Shown here piece by piece: positions 50,465 through 59,073 of a DNA stretch of 64,000 nucleotides. Made by a program: the position numbers and the translations under genes. The stretch comes from Flavobacterium noncentrifugens. GTDB lineage: Bacteria; Bacteroidota; Bacteroidia; Flavobacteriales; Flavobacteriaceae. The stretch covers positions 62,001 to 126,000 of the forward strand of contig NZ_FNEZ01000007.1 of assembly GCF_900100375.1 (NCBI RefSeq), in the 5' to 3' direction. The notes beneath the pieces are model-generated. The model had not been told where the DNA came from. It made no database searches and worked only from the letters and a program-made list of their open reading frames with translations. Position 1 is the stretch's first letter. Each line of letters starts with the position of its first letter.

Positions 50465-52905
50465 AAAGCAATTTCTAAAGTCGTATAAAAACTCCTGAAA
50501 TCTGATGGGATAATTCCCGGCCCAGGATAACCTGAAGCGCGTCTGGTAAAATATTTATTGTCGGTAAAATTGTTGATCCCAGCTTCGAGTTTTAGCATTT
50601 TCCATTTATAGGATGCAGAAAAATCGGCCACATAATAAGACGGGATTTGTCCGGTAATTCCGTCACCAATGCTATTTTGATTGCTGTAATCATTATTTGC
50701 AGTAGTAAATTGTGACGAAACATAAGTGAGTTGCAGGCTTGTTTTAAAATTTTTATAGCCAATTCCGGTTCCGGCTTTGATGTTATACAAAGGAACAAAT
50801 TCGACTTCATTGCCTTTAACGCTGATGTCGTAATTTGACGGCACATACGATTTAAGGTATTCAGATCCGGTAAATGCAGTGTTTGAGAACACATTCCAGA
50901 CAAAATTCTCGTTGTTTTTAAAGAAAGTCCGCGCCAGATTCCAGTCGATCATCATTTCAAACCCATAGGTGACGGCCGTTCCTATATTATCTCTAATGCG
51001 CTTGAATATCTGACTTTCTACTATGTCGTATTCTCCAATTTTATCATCATAGTACAAACCGAACACGCTGGCGTCAAAAGTCACCTTATCGGTTAATTGT
51101 CCGCGAAATCCAATATCCGAAGTATAGCCTTTTTCATCAGAAATTCCGGGTGCAATTTTTTGGTTCGGAATGGCCGTACGAATGTCATTGAATGTGATCG
51201 AACGGTAATTCTGGGAAACATTTCCGTAAAATTCCAGTTTGTTTTTTGGTTTGTAACTCAGTCCGATGCCAAATAAAACAAAATTTCGGTCTTTTATATT
51301 GTCTTCATATTCTGTTCTATCAGAAATGACTTCTGTCTCTGAAAAATTCAAGCCAATTACCCTATAATAACCCTCAGCTTCGGTTCTAATTTTTTCGAAT
51401 CGAAAACCCGGCGTAACGGAGAATTTTTGTGTAATCCGAAAAATGTTCTCCCAAAAAACGGCAATGTTCATATTTGGATATTTATAATCCGATTGGTTTT
51501 TGTAATATGGAAATTCTGTTGTCGCCAGATTAAAATCGGCATCGCTTCTGGAACTTCCCGGGCCTTGAAATCCCGAATTATCCGACTGGTAGTATTTGGC
51601 CCCGATTAAAAATGTACTTTTATTTCTTCCCAGATTATAACCTTGCAAGTATCTGGCTTCGGCGCCCCAGTTTTTAAAATCCCCCGAAATTAGATCGCGA
51701 GCCTGGCCTTGAGCATCTCCAATTTCAATGCGGTTTGGCCTGAATCCAACGGATTTTCTGCTTGCATCAAGTCCGAAAAGCTGCAGCGAAAAATTGGCAT
51801 CAGCCGTGAATTTATGGTTGAATCGCAGGGCAAACAAATTCCAGTCGACTTTAAACCAATTCCTGGCGCGGTTGCTTTGGCGCGGATTTTCGTAAAACAT
51901 GGGATCGGTCAATCCGCCAGCCTGGTGCGCGAGGTAATTGAAATAGGTATAATCAAAATGCAGCGACGTTTTATCGGTAAACTGGTAATTCAGGTTCGCG
52001 AAAAAGTTCTTGCTTTCAAAATCAGAATTAGGGCGAAAGCCGTCGCCTTTTTTATAATTCGAAAAAGCGTAATAACTGAATTTTCCAACGCTACCGCTGA
52101 GGCTTGTGAAATTGGTATACAATCCGTAAGAGCCAACTGTATTTCTTAAAACTACGCTGATTGGTTTTTCAGATGGTGATTTGAGTTTGAAATTGACCAA
52201 TCCGCCAAATTGTGTTCCGTATTGTAGCGATGCAGCACCACGGACGACCTGGATTTCATCGAGTGCTTCTGTTGGCGGCACATAATAACTTTCGGGATAC
52301 CCCAAGACATCGGCACTGATGTCGTAACCGTTTTGGCGCGTATTGAAATTGGACGTGCGGTTTGGATCAAGTCCGCGTGCGCCAATGCTGAGCTGCAATC
52401 CGCCATCTGAACCTTCATTGATCGTTAAACCAACGACCTGTGCGAAAATCTGGCGTGTGTTATTCGTCGCTTTATTCGCGGTCAGTTGCCCGACTGAAAT
52501 CACTTCGGATTTTTTTCCTGCGTAAATCGCGGTTTCTTCGACATCTCGGAGTTTGTTGAGTGCGAATATTTTTTCCTTTTGTTTTTGAACGGTTACTTCT
52601 GAAAGGCTGTTGATTTTCTCCAGTGAAACCTGGATATTTTCGGATGGCGCGGCGTATGAATTTTCAAAGATTGCGTAATTGTCACTGTAAAAAGTGAGTT
52701 CATAATTTCCGGCTTTGCTTACGTTGACAACAAAATTTCCGTTTTTATCCGTTTGCGATTTATTGCCATCGGTTTTGTTGATGATTTGGATGAATGGCAA
52801 TTTCTCCCCACTAGCAGCCGTAACTGTACCGGAGATTTTAACCTGCGCGAAAACATTGCCGGCAAGCAGTAAAAATAAAAAGCAGCTAAAATCCTTTAAT
52901 GTCAT
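50461..52905 (-). CDS. TonB-dependent outer-membrane receptor (FecA-like), iron locus
   Basis: Outer-membrane receptor of about 814 residues from the ATG at 52905, chosen for its signal peptide (LKDFSCFLFLLLAGNVFAQ); a longer frame would overlap the upstream gene more deeply. A carboxypeptidase-like regulatory domain (about 20-95) precedes the plug (about 110-230; IGARGLDPNRTSNFNTRQ, EIQVVRGAASLQYGTQFGG) and the beta-barrel ending SFYTTLEIAF. Plug sequence resembles FecA-type siderophore receptors. The start overlaps the end of the HTTM gene by 20 bp. Ligand unproven. Confidence 0.92.
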   Translation of the reverse strand: MTLKDFSCFLFLLLAGNVFAQVKISGTVTAASGEKLPFIQIINKTDGNKSQTDKNGNFVVNVSKAGNYELTFYSDNYAIFENSYAAPSENIQVSLEKINSLSEVTVQKQKEKIFALNKLRDVEETAIYAGKKSEVISVGQLTANKATNNTRQIFAQVVGLTINEGSDGGLQLSIGARGLDPNRTSNFNTRQNGYDISADVLGYPESYYVPPTEALDEIQVVRGAASLQYGTQFGGLVNFKLKSPSEKPISVVLRNTVGSYGLYTNFTSLSGSVGKFSYYAFSNYKKGDGFRPNSDFESKNFFANLNYQFTDKTSLHFDYTYFNYLAHQAGGLTDPMFYENPRQSNRARNWFKVDWNLFALRFNHKFTADANFSLQLFGLDASRKSVGFRPNRIEIGDAQGQARDLISGDFKNWGAEARYLQGYNLGRNKSTFLIGAKYYQSDNSGFQGPGSSRSDADFNLATTEFPYYKNQSDYKYPNMNIAVFWENIFRITQKFSVTPGFRFEKIRTEAEGYYRVIGLNFSETEVISDRTEYEDNIKDRNFVLFGIGLSYKPKNKLEFYGNVSQNYRSITFNDIRTAIPNQKIAPGISDEKGYTSDIGFRGQLTDKVTFDASVFGLYYDDKIGEYDIVESQIFKRIRDNIGTAVTYGFEMMIDWNLARTFFKNNENFVWNVFSNTAFTGSEYLKSYVPSNYDISVKGNEVEFVPLYNIKAGTGIGYKNFKTSLQLTYVSSQFTTANNDYSNQNSIGDGITGQIPSYYVADFSASYKWKMLKLEAGINNFTDNKYFTRRASGYPGPGIIPSDFRSFYTTLEIAF

Positions 52906-54250
52906 CTTTGAACGGCAGCAGCCAGGTTTTGTGTTTAAACGATTCATTTTCTTTAGCGAGATCTATGGTTTTGTCGATGTATAATTTGCTGAGCCTTCCG
53001 TTAAGTGCGACGTAACTTTCGGCGCGTACTTCAGGATCATGAATGCCTTGTTTTTGGTAAAAATCGTGTAAAATGTGTGCGTATTGCAGTATAAAATCGG
53101 GTTGAAAAGCCATTTGCTTTTCCTGAAAAGCGGTTAAAAAATGGCTGTTGTTCACATGGAAACTTTCTTTGGTTTTGGCATCAGTTACGGTAAATTGCGT
53201 GTAACCTGCTTTTTCCATCAGCATGACGCGCCACGAAAAACGGAAACCTTCTTCGGTCCAGAACAATTCGCCGGGATAACACAAATACCGGAATGGAAAC
53301 AACAATTGAAAACAGACAAACAGGGTTAATATTCCGATTTTCATCTGATAAAGACTTCCTTTCATGATCGTTTTTTCATTCGCCACATTAAAAACCGATT
53401 TCCCAATTTTGAAAAATCTAGCGATAATCTCCAGGCATTTCTGATGAAAACCACTGTCGAAAAACAGCAGCGAAGATACGATCATTACGTATGGAAAAAC
53501 GCCGATCGGGAACAGGATTTTTGTGAGCAAATGGAAAACAACGACTAAGATGAAGGCAAAAATCCGGGTGCGTTTGTACAATAGTAAAAACACAATCGTC
53601 AAATCGTAAACCGCACCAGTCCAGCTGAAGGCAAAATGCACCCAGTTTTCATTCAGCAACGGCCCAATAACCGGAAAATTCAGATTGTTTGGCAGCCAGA
53701 TTTTAAGCGGCATCGCTTTGAAAAGCCAATCGGAATTGAGTTTGGCCAAACCCGCATAAAAGTATACGATCCCGAGCAAAAGCTTTAAAATATCGGTGTT
53801 CCAGGAAGGAATTTTTTGAAAAGATTTTTTCGGATCCTGATATGCATCAACTGAAAAACAGGCATTTGCAGGAAGGAAAATCATTACAAAACCGATGATC
53901 GAAATGAAATAATAATGGTTTAGGTAGGTCGTTTTGTCCATCAGTTCGATGTAGGTAAAACTCAGGAAAAACGCGATTGCCGAAGCTTTGTATCTGTATC
54001 CGATCGTAAAGAAAAGTGATGAAATTCCGCAGATCAAAAATATCAGATACGTGTAAATCCCGATTGGCTTCACCCAGTCAAAACCATAATAAGTGAAATG
54101 ATATTGGGGCGCAATGTAGAATTTTTCGATCCAGCCGTAAGCCGCAAACCGGATCAGGCTGCACAGCATCATAAAACCAAACGCCAGCCTGAAAAAGGCC
54201 AGCGTTGAAGCATTTGTATACGTATTTAAGTAATTTTTGATTCGGTTCAT
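52886..54250 (-). CDS. HTTM domain membrane protein (vitamin K carboxylase-like)
   Basis: A 454-residue polytopic protein with about eight hydrophobic helices, including ILKLLLGIVYFYAGLAKLN and KILFPIGVFPYVMIVSSLL, typical of the horizontally transferred transmembrane (HTTM) family related to vitamin K gamma-carboxylase. A soluble C-terminal part (about 330-454) follows. The start at 54250 (ATG) comes 2 bp after the imelysin stop; a TTG two codons earlier is less likely. In flavobacteria this gene commonly lies between imelysin and TonB genes. Its reaction is unknown. Confidence 0.85.
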   Translation of the reverse strand: MNRIKNYLNTYTNASTLAFFRLAFGFMMLCSLIRFAAYGWIEKFYIAPQYHFTYYGFDWVKPIGIYTYLIFLICGISSLFFTIGYRYKASAIAFFLSFTYIELMDKTTYLNHYYFISIIGFVMIFLPANACFSVDAYQDPKKSFQKIPSWNTDILKLLLGIVYFYAGLAKLNSDWLFKAMPLKIWLPNNLNFPVIGPLLNENWVHFAFSWTGAVYDLTIVFLLLYKRTRIFAFILVVVFHLLTKILFPIGVFPYVMIVSSLLFFDSGFHQKCLEIIARFFKIGKSVFNVANEKTIMKGSLYQMKIGILTLFVCFQLLFPFRYLCYPGELFWTEEGFRFSWRVMLMEKAGYTQFTVTDAKTKESFHVNNSHFLTAFQEKQMAFQPDFILQYAHILHDFYQKQGIHDPEVRAESYVALNGRLSKLYIDKTIDLAKENESFKHKTWLLPFKDDIKGF

Positions 54251-54252
54251 GA

Positions 54253-55371
54253 TCAATCGCCGTCGCCGTCAACATAATCAATCGTAATGTTCAATGCCTG
54301 CATCATATCGAGTTTGATGTAAACGAGATTTTGCTGCATGGTATTGTAAGCATTGAACATTTTTTGGTTGTCGGTACTGATCTGATCGATAAAATTTTCA
54401 CCAAGCAGGTTGTTTGTCGTTTCTACGAGTGCAAATTGTGAATTGATAATGTCGCTAAGTTTTTGTCCGTTTCGGACTGCATTTACATAGTCGAGGTAAC
54501 TTTTTAAACCTTCGCCTGAACCGGCAGCGTTGAAATATTTACCGTTAAAAAAATCTTTTGCCGCTGTTACCGAAGCATTCAATAAAATTTTAGACACATC
54601 TTTTTTGTAATACGCTTCCACATCTGTTGGCCTTGGAACGTTATTTGAAAATACCCCGGCAGGAAAACCCACTTTTCCGGAACGAATGTCTCTTTCAAAA
54701 CTTTTCACAAAACTGTTTGTTGTTTTGCTTACAGAACTGCTTACAGAAGTTCCGTTATTGCTGATATATGCTGCCCTGTAGCCGCCAGTCCAATCTGCAA
54801 CTACGGCATCGGCATTGGATTTCATTTTCGCTACAACATCTATAAGGTATGTTTTGTATTTGGCGGAATTGGAATCGGTCGAATAAAATGCGATAATCTG
54901 GGTATCATTGGCGCCAAGCCCGTTAATCAAGTAATCAAGCCCTGGAAAACCCTGGCGTGTGAAATTGGCAAACAAAGAAAGATTGTACGTTCCCGAAGCA
55001 ATATTTGCGTCGATCCCGGCTTTATCGATTGGATACGTATTGCTCATTTCCTTAAAGCTGATGTCCTGCGCTTTTCCGAAATTGTACAAGGCTACATATT
55101 GATAGGCTTTATATCCTTCGAGCCATGAAGTTCGTAATGTTTGCAAAGTTGCCGTTGTTGGCGTGGCTGTAAAAGCCGCAGCATCTGTCGAAAGCGTGTT
55201 GATTTTTGCCTGATAGTTTTGATAAGCAGGAATGATGATATGATCGGCCCAATTGGTCAAAAGCGCCGTTCGGTCATAATTGTTATTTACAGTTTCAGCC
55301 TCATCATTGTCGCTCGAAGAACAGGCAATCAGAACTGCAACAAATCCGAACAATGCCATTATTTTTTTCAT
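54253..55371 (-). CDS. Imelysin-family lipoprotein, paralogue without the His motif
   Basis: Periplasmic lipoprotein of 372 residues. The lipobox is in VAVLIACSSSDNDE (Cys about 17). The two-helical-bundle imelysin fold is recognised from NWADHIIIPAYQNYQAKINTL and the central FTRQGFPGLDYLI, which occupies the place of the GxHAIEFLLW motif of the other imelysin: the His-x-x-Glu pair is replaced. Such paired imelysin types occur in iron loci of other bacteria. It is the first gene of the minus-strand operon with HTTM and TonB receptor, and divergent from the second imelysin. Confidence 0.88.
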   Translation of the reverse strand: MKKIMALFGFVAVLIACSSSDNDEAETVNNNYDRTALLTNWADHIIIPAYQNYQAKINTLSTDAAAFTATPTTATLQTLRTSWLEGYKAYQYVALYNFGKAQDISFKEMSNTYPIDKAGIDANIASGTYNLSLFANFTRQGFPGLDYLINGLGANDTQIIAFYSTDSNSAKYKTYLIDVVAKMKSNADAVVADWTGGYRAAYISNNGTSVSSSVSKTTNSFVKSFERDIRSGKVGFPAGVFSNNVPRPTDVEAYYKKDVSKILLNASVTAAKDFFNGKYFNAAGSGEGLKSYLDYVNAVRNGQKLSDIINSQFALVETTNNLLGENFIDQISTDNQKMFNAYNTMQQNLVYIKLDMMQALNITIDYVDGDGD

Positions 55372-55388
55372 CTTTTAAAAAATTTCGA

Positions 55389-55396
55389 CAAAAATA
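55389..55396 (-). promoter_or_regulatory. -7 promoter element (TATTTTTG, minus strand)
   Basis: TAnnTTTG match 18 bp before the start of the minus-strand imelysin gene. No -33 element at proper spacing. Confidence 0.45.
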
Positions 55397-55498
55397 CAAA
55401 AGCAAATCCTACTTATCCATAATAATTCTAAATTAATTTTTAAATCCTGACCTTCATTTATTAACAATCCCGATTGCTAAAAAAATTATTAAATAAAG

Positions 55499-55530
55499 TT
55501 TGCGTATTCTAAAACCAGTCGATACTTTTG
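55499..55530 (+). promoter_or_regulatory. Full Bacteroidota promoter (TTTG-N20-TACTTTTG)
   Basis: TTTG at 55499-55502, a 20-bp spacer and TACTTTTG at 55523-55530 match both elements and spacing. The imelysin start is 35 bp downstream. The best promoter in the window. Confidence 0.8.
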
Positions 55531-55564
55531 CGTTAAATTTAATCATTCTAAATAAAAATACTTT

Positions 55565-56725
55565 ATGAAGCAAATGACTTTAAAAGCAGCGGTTGTCCTG
55601 ACTCTTGGATTATCTATATATGCTTGTAGCGATGATGACGATGCGGGATCGCCCGTAACGAAAAAACAAGTAATCGAAAATTATTCAAATATTGTTTATG
55701 CCAATTACCAAAAGGCGTATGATGATGCCGTTGTTTTAGAAGCAGCCATTGATGATTTTACCGAGACACCCACAGAAACCACTTTAGAAGCAGCCAAAGC
55801 CAAATGGAAATTGTCAAGGGAAAGTTACGGTACTACTGAAGCTTTTCGTTTTGCCAACGGCCCAATCGATGCCACTGAAGAAAGCCCTGAAGGATTGATC
55901 AATTCATGGCCGCTTGATGAAGCTTTTATTGACTATGTTAATGATAATGGAACAATCACCAATAACGGAATTATAGCTTCTTCAATTGCAATTACCAAAG
56001 ATTACCTTGAATCTGAAAATGGAAATGGCGGCGAAGCCAATGTAAGTGTCGGATACCACGCTATAGAATTTTTACTTTGGGGACAGGACTTAACTGCTCC
56101 ATCTGCAGACTTGCCAGGTCAAAGGCCGTTAACCGATTACACAACGGATACTTATGCCGGAAGAAGAGCACAATACCTTAAAGTATGTGCAGATCTGCTA
56201 ACCGATCATTTGGCTTATTTGGTTAACCAATGGAAAGTAGGTGGTGAATACAGAACTACCTTTTTAACAATGGATGAAAACCAGGCCATTACAAACATCT
56301 ACCTTGGAATTACAACCCTGGCACAGGCTGAATTGGCTGTTGAAAGAATGGATGTTGCGCTTATTTCTGAAAATCAGGAAGACGAGCATTCTTGTTTCAG
56401 CGACAATACCCACAGGGATATTGCTTTGAACCTTCAGGGAATCGTGAATGTTTATGAAGGACATTACGGATCTGTTGACGGTGCTTCTTTGCAGGATCTG
56501 GTCGGTCAGGCCAACAGCGCAGTTTCAACAGACACCAACAATTCAATTGCAGCGGCACTAAGCAAAATTGCAGCTATTAAAAGGCCTTTTGATCTAGCGA
56601 TTTCTGGCGGACCGGAATCTGAAGAAGGTGCAAAAGTGAGAACAGCTGTTAGGGAATTGGAAAATTTAGGAGCCAACTTCATCGCTGGCGCATCAAAAAT
56701 TGGCATCACAGTGAATGTGATCTAA
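55565..56725 (+). CDS. Imelysin-family lipoprotein with intact GxHxxE motif
   Basis: Periplasmic iron-uptake-linked lipoprotein of 386 residues. Lipobox LSIYACSDDDD (Cys about 21). The family motif GYHAIEFLLWGQD places His165 and Glu168, residues thought to bind metal. FRFANGPIDATEESPEGL and NQAITNIYLGITTLAQAEL are further typical blocks. It has a strong promoter and precedes the di-heme oxidoreductase gene; a hairpin terminator lies between them. Role in iron acquisition is inferred from family and neighbours. Confidence 0.92.
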   Translation: MKQMTLKAAVVLTLGLSIYACSDDDDAGSPVTKKQVIENYSNIVYANYQKAYDDAVVLEAAIDDFTETPTETTLEAAKAKWKLSRESYGTTEAFRFANGPIDATEESPEGLINSWPLDEAFIDYVNDNGTITNNGIIASSIAITKDYLESENGNGGEANVSVGYHAIEFLLWGQDLTAPSADLPGQRPLTDYTTDTYAGRRAQYLKVCADLLTDHLAYLVNQWKVGGEYRTTFLTMDENQAITNIYLGITTLAQAELAVERMDVALISENQEDEHSCFSDNTHRDIALNLQGIVNVYEGHYGSVDGASLQDLVGQANSAVSTDTNNSIAAALSKIAAIKRPFDLAISGGPESEEGAKVRTAVRELENLGANFIAGASKIGITVNVI

Positions 56726-56733
56726 TTAAGATA

Positions 56734-56785
56734 TACATTTGCAAACTAATTACAAAGTGTCTTTTTCAATAAAGGCACTTTTTTT
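56734..56785 (+). promoter_or_regulatory. -7 element and terminator hairpin before the di-heme oxidoreductase gene
   Basis: TACATTTG (56734-56741) fits the -7 element. AAAGTGTCTTT pairs with AAAGGCACTTT (one wobble; 56754-56780) and ends in T-run, eight bases before the ATG at 56794. Transcription from the imelysin promoter, or from this local box, would run into a terminator directly before the gene, giving an attenuator-like arrangement. Confidence 0.55.
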
Positions 56786-56793
56786 CATAATCA

Positions 56794-58221
56794 ATGATTG
56801 AAAAAAAATTTAGAATAGTTATTCTCGTTGCATTGCTGGTGCTGTCGGGCTGCAGCAAATCTGACAGCGTCGAAGATTACACCGAAGTTCCACCGTCAAC
56901 CGATCTTTTACCCGAAACTGGTGAAGAACTTTCCGGAGGTCAGGTAACGGTATTCAATACTTCACAGGAAGCTTTTGGTTTTTTTGCGACCAACCTTACT
57001 CTGGAACAAAAATCAGATTTTGGTGTCGGAAATTCATTGTTTCGATTGCCATGGGTTACCGCACCGTCGAGCACCAACGGAAGGGATGGCCTAGGCCCAT
57101 TCTTTAACACAAACGCTTGCGGAAACTGCCATTTTAAAGATGGCCGCGGAAGGGCTCCTGCATTTGATGGAGAATTGGGTACCGGATTGCTTTTGCGTTT
57201 GTCGGTTCCCGGAATCGATGCTCATGGCTCACCAATGCCCGATCCCGTTTACGGTGGGCAATTGCAGGACAATGCCATTTTCAACCAAACCATTAAAGGA
57301 AAGTACAGCATTGTTTATCAAACGATCTCTGAAACGCTTTCAGACGGAACGGTTGTCGACCTGCAGAAGCCAGCTTACCAGATTAGCCAGTTGGGTTACG
57401 GGCCTTTGTCGGGAACACTTATGATTTCACCAAGAGTTGCAAACCAGCTCATCGGGCTCGGATTGCTTGAAGCCATTCCTGATGCAGCTATTTTGGCTTT
57501 AGCCGACGTGACCGACAGCGATAGTGACGGCATTTCCGGAAAAGCAAATTACGTTTACGACGTCCAGAGCAATTCCACAAAAATGGGCCGTTTTGGATGG
57601 AAAGCCAACCAGCCAAATGTAAAACAACAGGTTGCTGCAGCATTTTCAGGCGATATGGGCATCACATCTTCTCTTTTTCCAAATGAAAATTGCCCTCCCG
57701 GAGTGGATTGCGGATCCATACCAAATGGCGGTTCGCCAGAAATTGAAGACCTGAATTTCAACCGTGTAGTTTTGTATTCGCAGGTTTTGGCCGTTCCGGC
57801 AAGGAGAAATTACAAAGAACAAAATGTTTTAAGAGGAAAACAGGTTTTTCAAACGATCAATTGTACCGGTTGCCATGCACCTAAATTTGTAACTGGATCT
57901 GATCATCCGGTTACAGCGTTGAGAAACCAGACCATCAGGCCGTATTCAGATCTATTGCTCCACGACATGGGCGAAGGATTGGCAGACAATTCTCCCGACT
58001 TTTTAGCTTCCGGTAGCGAATGGCGTACACAGTCTTTGTGGGGAATCGGGCTCATTAAAACCGTAAACGGACATACAAACCTGCTTCACGACGGACGTGC
58101 CAGAAATGTTGAAGAAGCGATTTTATGGCATGGCGGTGAAGCCCAAAAAGCAAAAGACAAATACAAACAGTTATCGCCTCAGGAACGAAGCGATTTATTG
58201 GCATTCATCAATTCGCTTTAA
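56794..58221 (+). CDS. Di-heme oxidoreductase (thiol oxidoreductase family) lipoprotein
   Basis: Exported di-heme protein of 475 residues. Lipobox LVLSGCSKSDS. Two c-type heme sites: CGNCH at 109-113, in NTNACGNCHFKDGRG, and CTGCH at 357-361, in INCTGCHAPKF. The LFRLPWVTAPSSTNGRDGLGP start and LLHDGRARNVEEAILWHGGEA near the end are typical of the DHOR family, linked to MauG-like peroxidases. Commonly adjacent to imelysin in iron loci. It may act on iron or siderophore redox state, an inference from context. Confidence 0.92.
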   Translation: MIEKKFRIVILVALLVLSGCSKSDSVEDYTEVPPSTDLLPETGEELSGGQVTVFNTSQEAFGFFATNLTLEQKSDFGVGNSLFRLPWVTAPSSTNGRDGLGPFFNTNACGNCHFKDGRGRAPAFDGELGTGLLLRLSVPGIDAHGSPMPDPVYGGQLQDNAIFNQTIKGKYSIVYQTISETLSDGTVVDLQKPAYQISQLGYGPLSGTLMISPRVANQLIGLGLLEAIPDAAILALADVTDSDSDGISGKANYVYDVQSNSTKMGRFGWKANQPNVKQQVAAAFSGDMGITSSLFPNENCPPGVDCGSIPNGGSPEIEDLNFNRVVLYSQVLAVPARRNYKEQNVLRGKQVFQTINCTGCHAPKFVTGSDHPVTALRNQTIRPYSDLLLHDMGEGLADNSPDFLASGSEWRTQSLWGIGLIKTVNGHTNLLHDGRARNVEEAILWHGGEAQKAKDKYKQLSPQERSDLLAFINSL

Positions 58222-58237
58222 ATAAATTTTATTTTAT

Positions 58238-58275
58238 AAAAAAAAGGTTTGACTTTATTGCCAAACCTTTTTTTA
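58238..58275. terminator. Bidirectional terminator
   Basis: AAAAGGTTTG and CAAACCTTTT form a perfect stem between A-rich and T-rich flanks, between the converging di-heme oxidoreductase and EF-hand lipoprotein genes. Confidence 0.88.
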
Positions 58276-58292
58276 ATGCTTCATATCCAAAT

Positions 58293-59018
58293 TTAAACTG
58301 GTTTATAATCTGAAACTTTCCAGTCTGAAAGATTGACATAGTGGTAATGAACCACATCATTCTTATCAAATTCCCCGTTTTTATTAGTATCTTCAATAGT
58401 CCTGAAATACAGGCGGTTTTTAGATTCGAGCAGATTCCAGTCAATAAGCTCCTGAAAATCAGGTGAAATTTTTGTAAAACGGCTGCCACTGATCTCGCTC
58501 AGATACAAGGATTTGATATCGCTGGCATCGAGTTTTCCATCTTTATTCGTATCCATATCGGCCAACGTATAAACCAATAGCTGCTGTTTGGTTTTATCTG
58601 CAACCGCTTTAAGATAAGTAGCCGTTTGTATCAAAACCGGTTTATCTGTTAAAGTCTTTAACGAATCTGAACCCACTTCCTGAAATTTAAAATTCCGCAG
58701 ATAACCGGTAATTTCATTTTCGCCATAATTCGAAATCTTGAAACTGATGTCGTTTACATTCGAACCCGATTCGGAACGCGATTTGGCGCTTCCACCGTAA
58801 ATATTCAAATCGCCAACAGGATGGATCAGGTAATTGGTGCCCTGCATTTGTATCGGCAGATCGGCCACTTCAATTTGTGCGGTATCCACTTTGGCTTCAG
58901 CTTTCGCCGATTTGGAAGTGTTTTCGTAAATGACTTTGGGTTTTTCGTCGACTTCTTTCTTGCAGCTTGCAAAAAACAGGACTGCGATCCCGATAAAAAT
59001 GCGGTTTACATTTTTCAT
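58293..59018 (-). CDS. EF-hand lipoprotein, unknown function
   Basis: A 241-residue lipoprotein with lipobox AVLFFASCKKEVDE (Cys about 19). Two EF-hand-like calcium loops are visible: DMDTNKDGKLDASD (about 153-166) and EDTNKNGEFDKND (about 206-218). The middle, from HPVGDLNIYGG, is beta-rich and unrecognised. It is 55 bp downstream of the TonB receptor gene and may share its transcript. Confidence 0.75.
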   Translation of the reverse strand: MKNVNRIFIGIAVLFFASCKKEVDEKPKVIYENTSKSAKAEAKVDTAQIEVADLPIQMQGTNYLIHPVGDLNIYGGSAKSRSESGSNVNDISFKISNYGENEITGYLRNFKFQEVGSDSLKTLTDKPVLIQTATYLKAVADKTKQQLLVYTLADMDTNKDGKLDASDIKSLYLSEISGSRFTKISPDFQELIDWNLLESKNRLYFRTIEDTNKNGEFDKNDVVHYHYVNLSDWKVSDYKPV

Positions 59019-59073
59019 ATGCTTTTTGGCTTTTGCGTCAAATATAATTATTTTTAAAACGAATCGGTGTTAA

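Noticed and set aside
56704..56721. CRP-like inverted repeat ATCACA-TGTGAT near the end of the second imelysin
   Set aside because: It lies inside the last codons of the gene, has the arms in the opposite order to a CRP site and a five-base spacer, and is likely chance.
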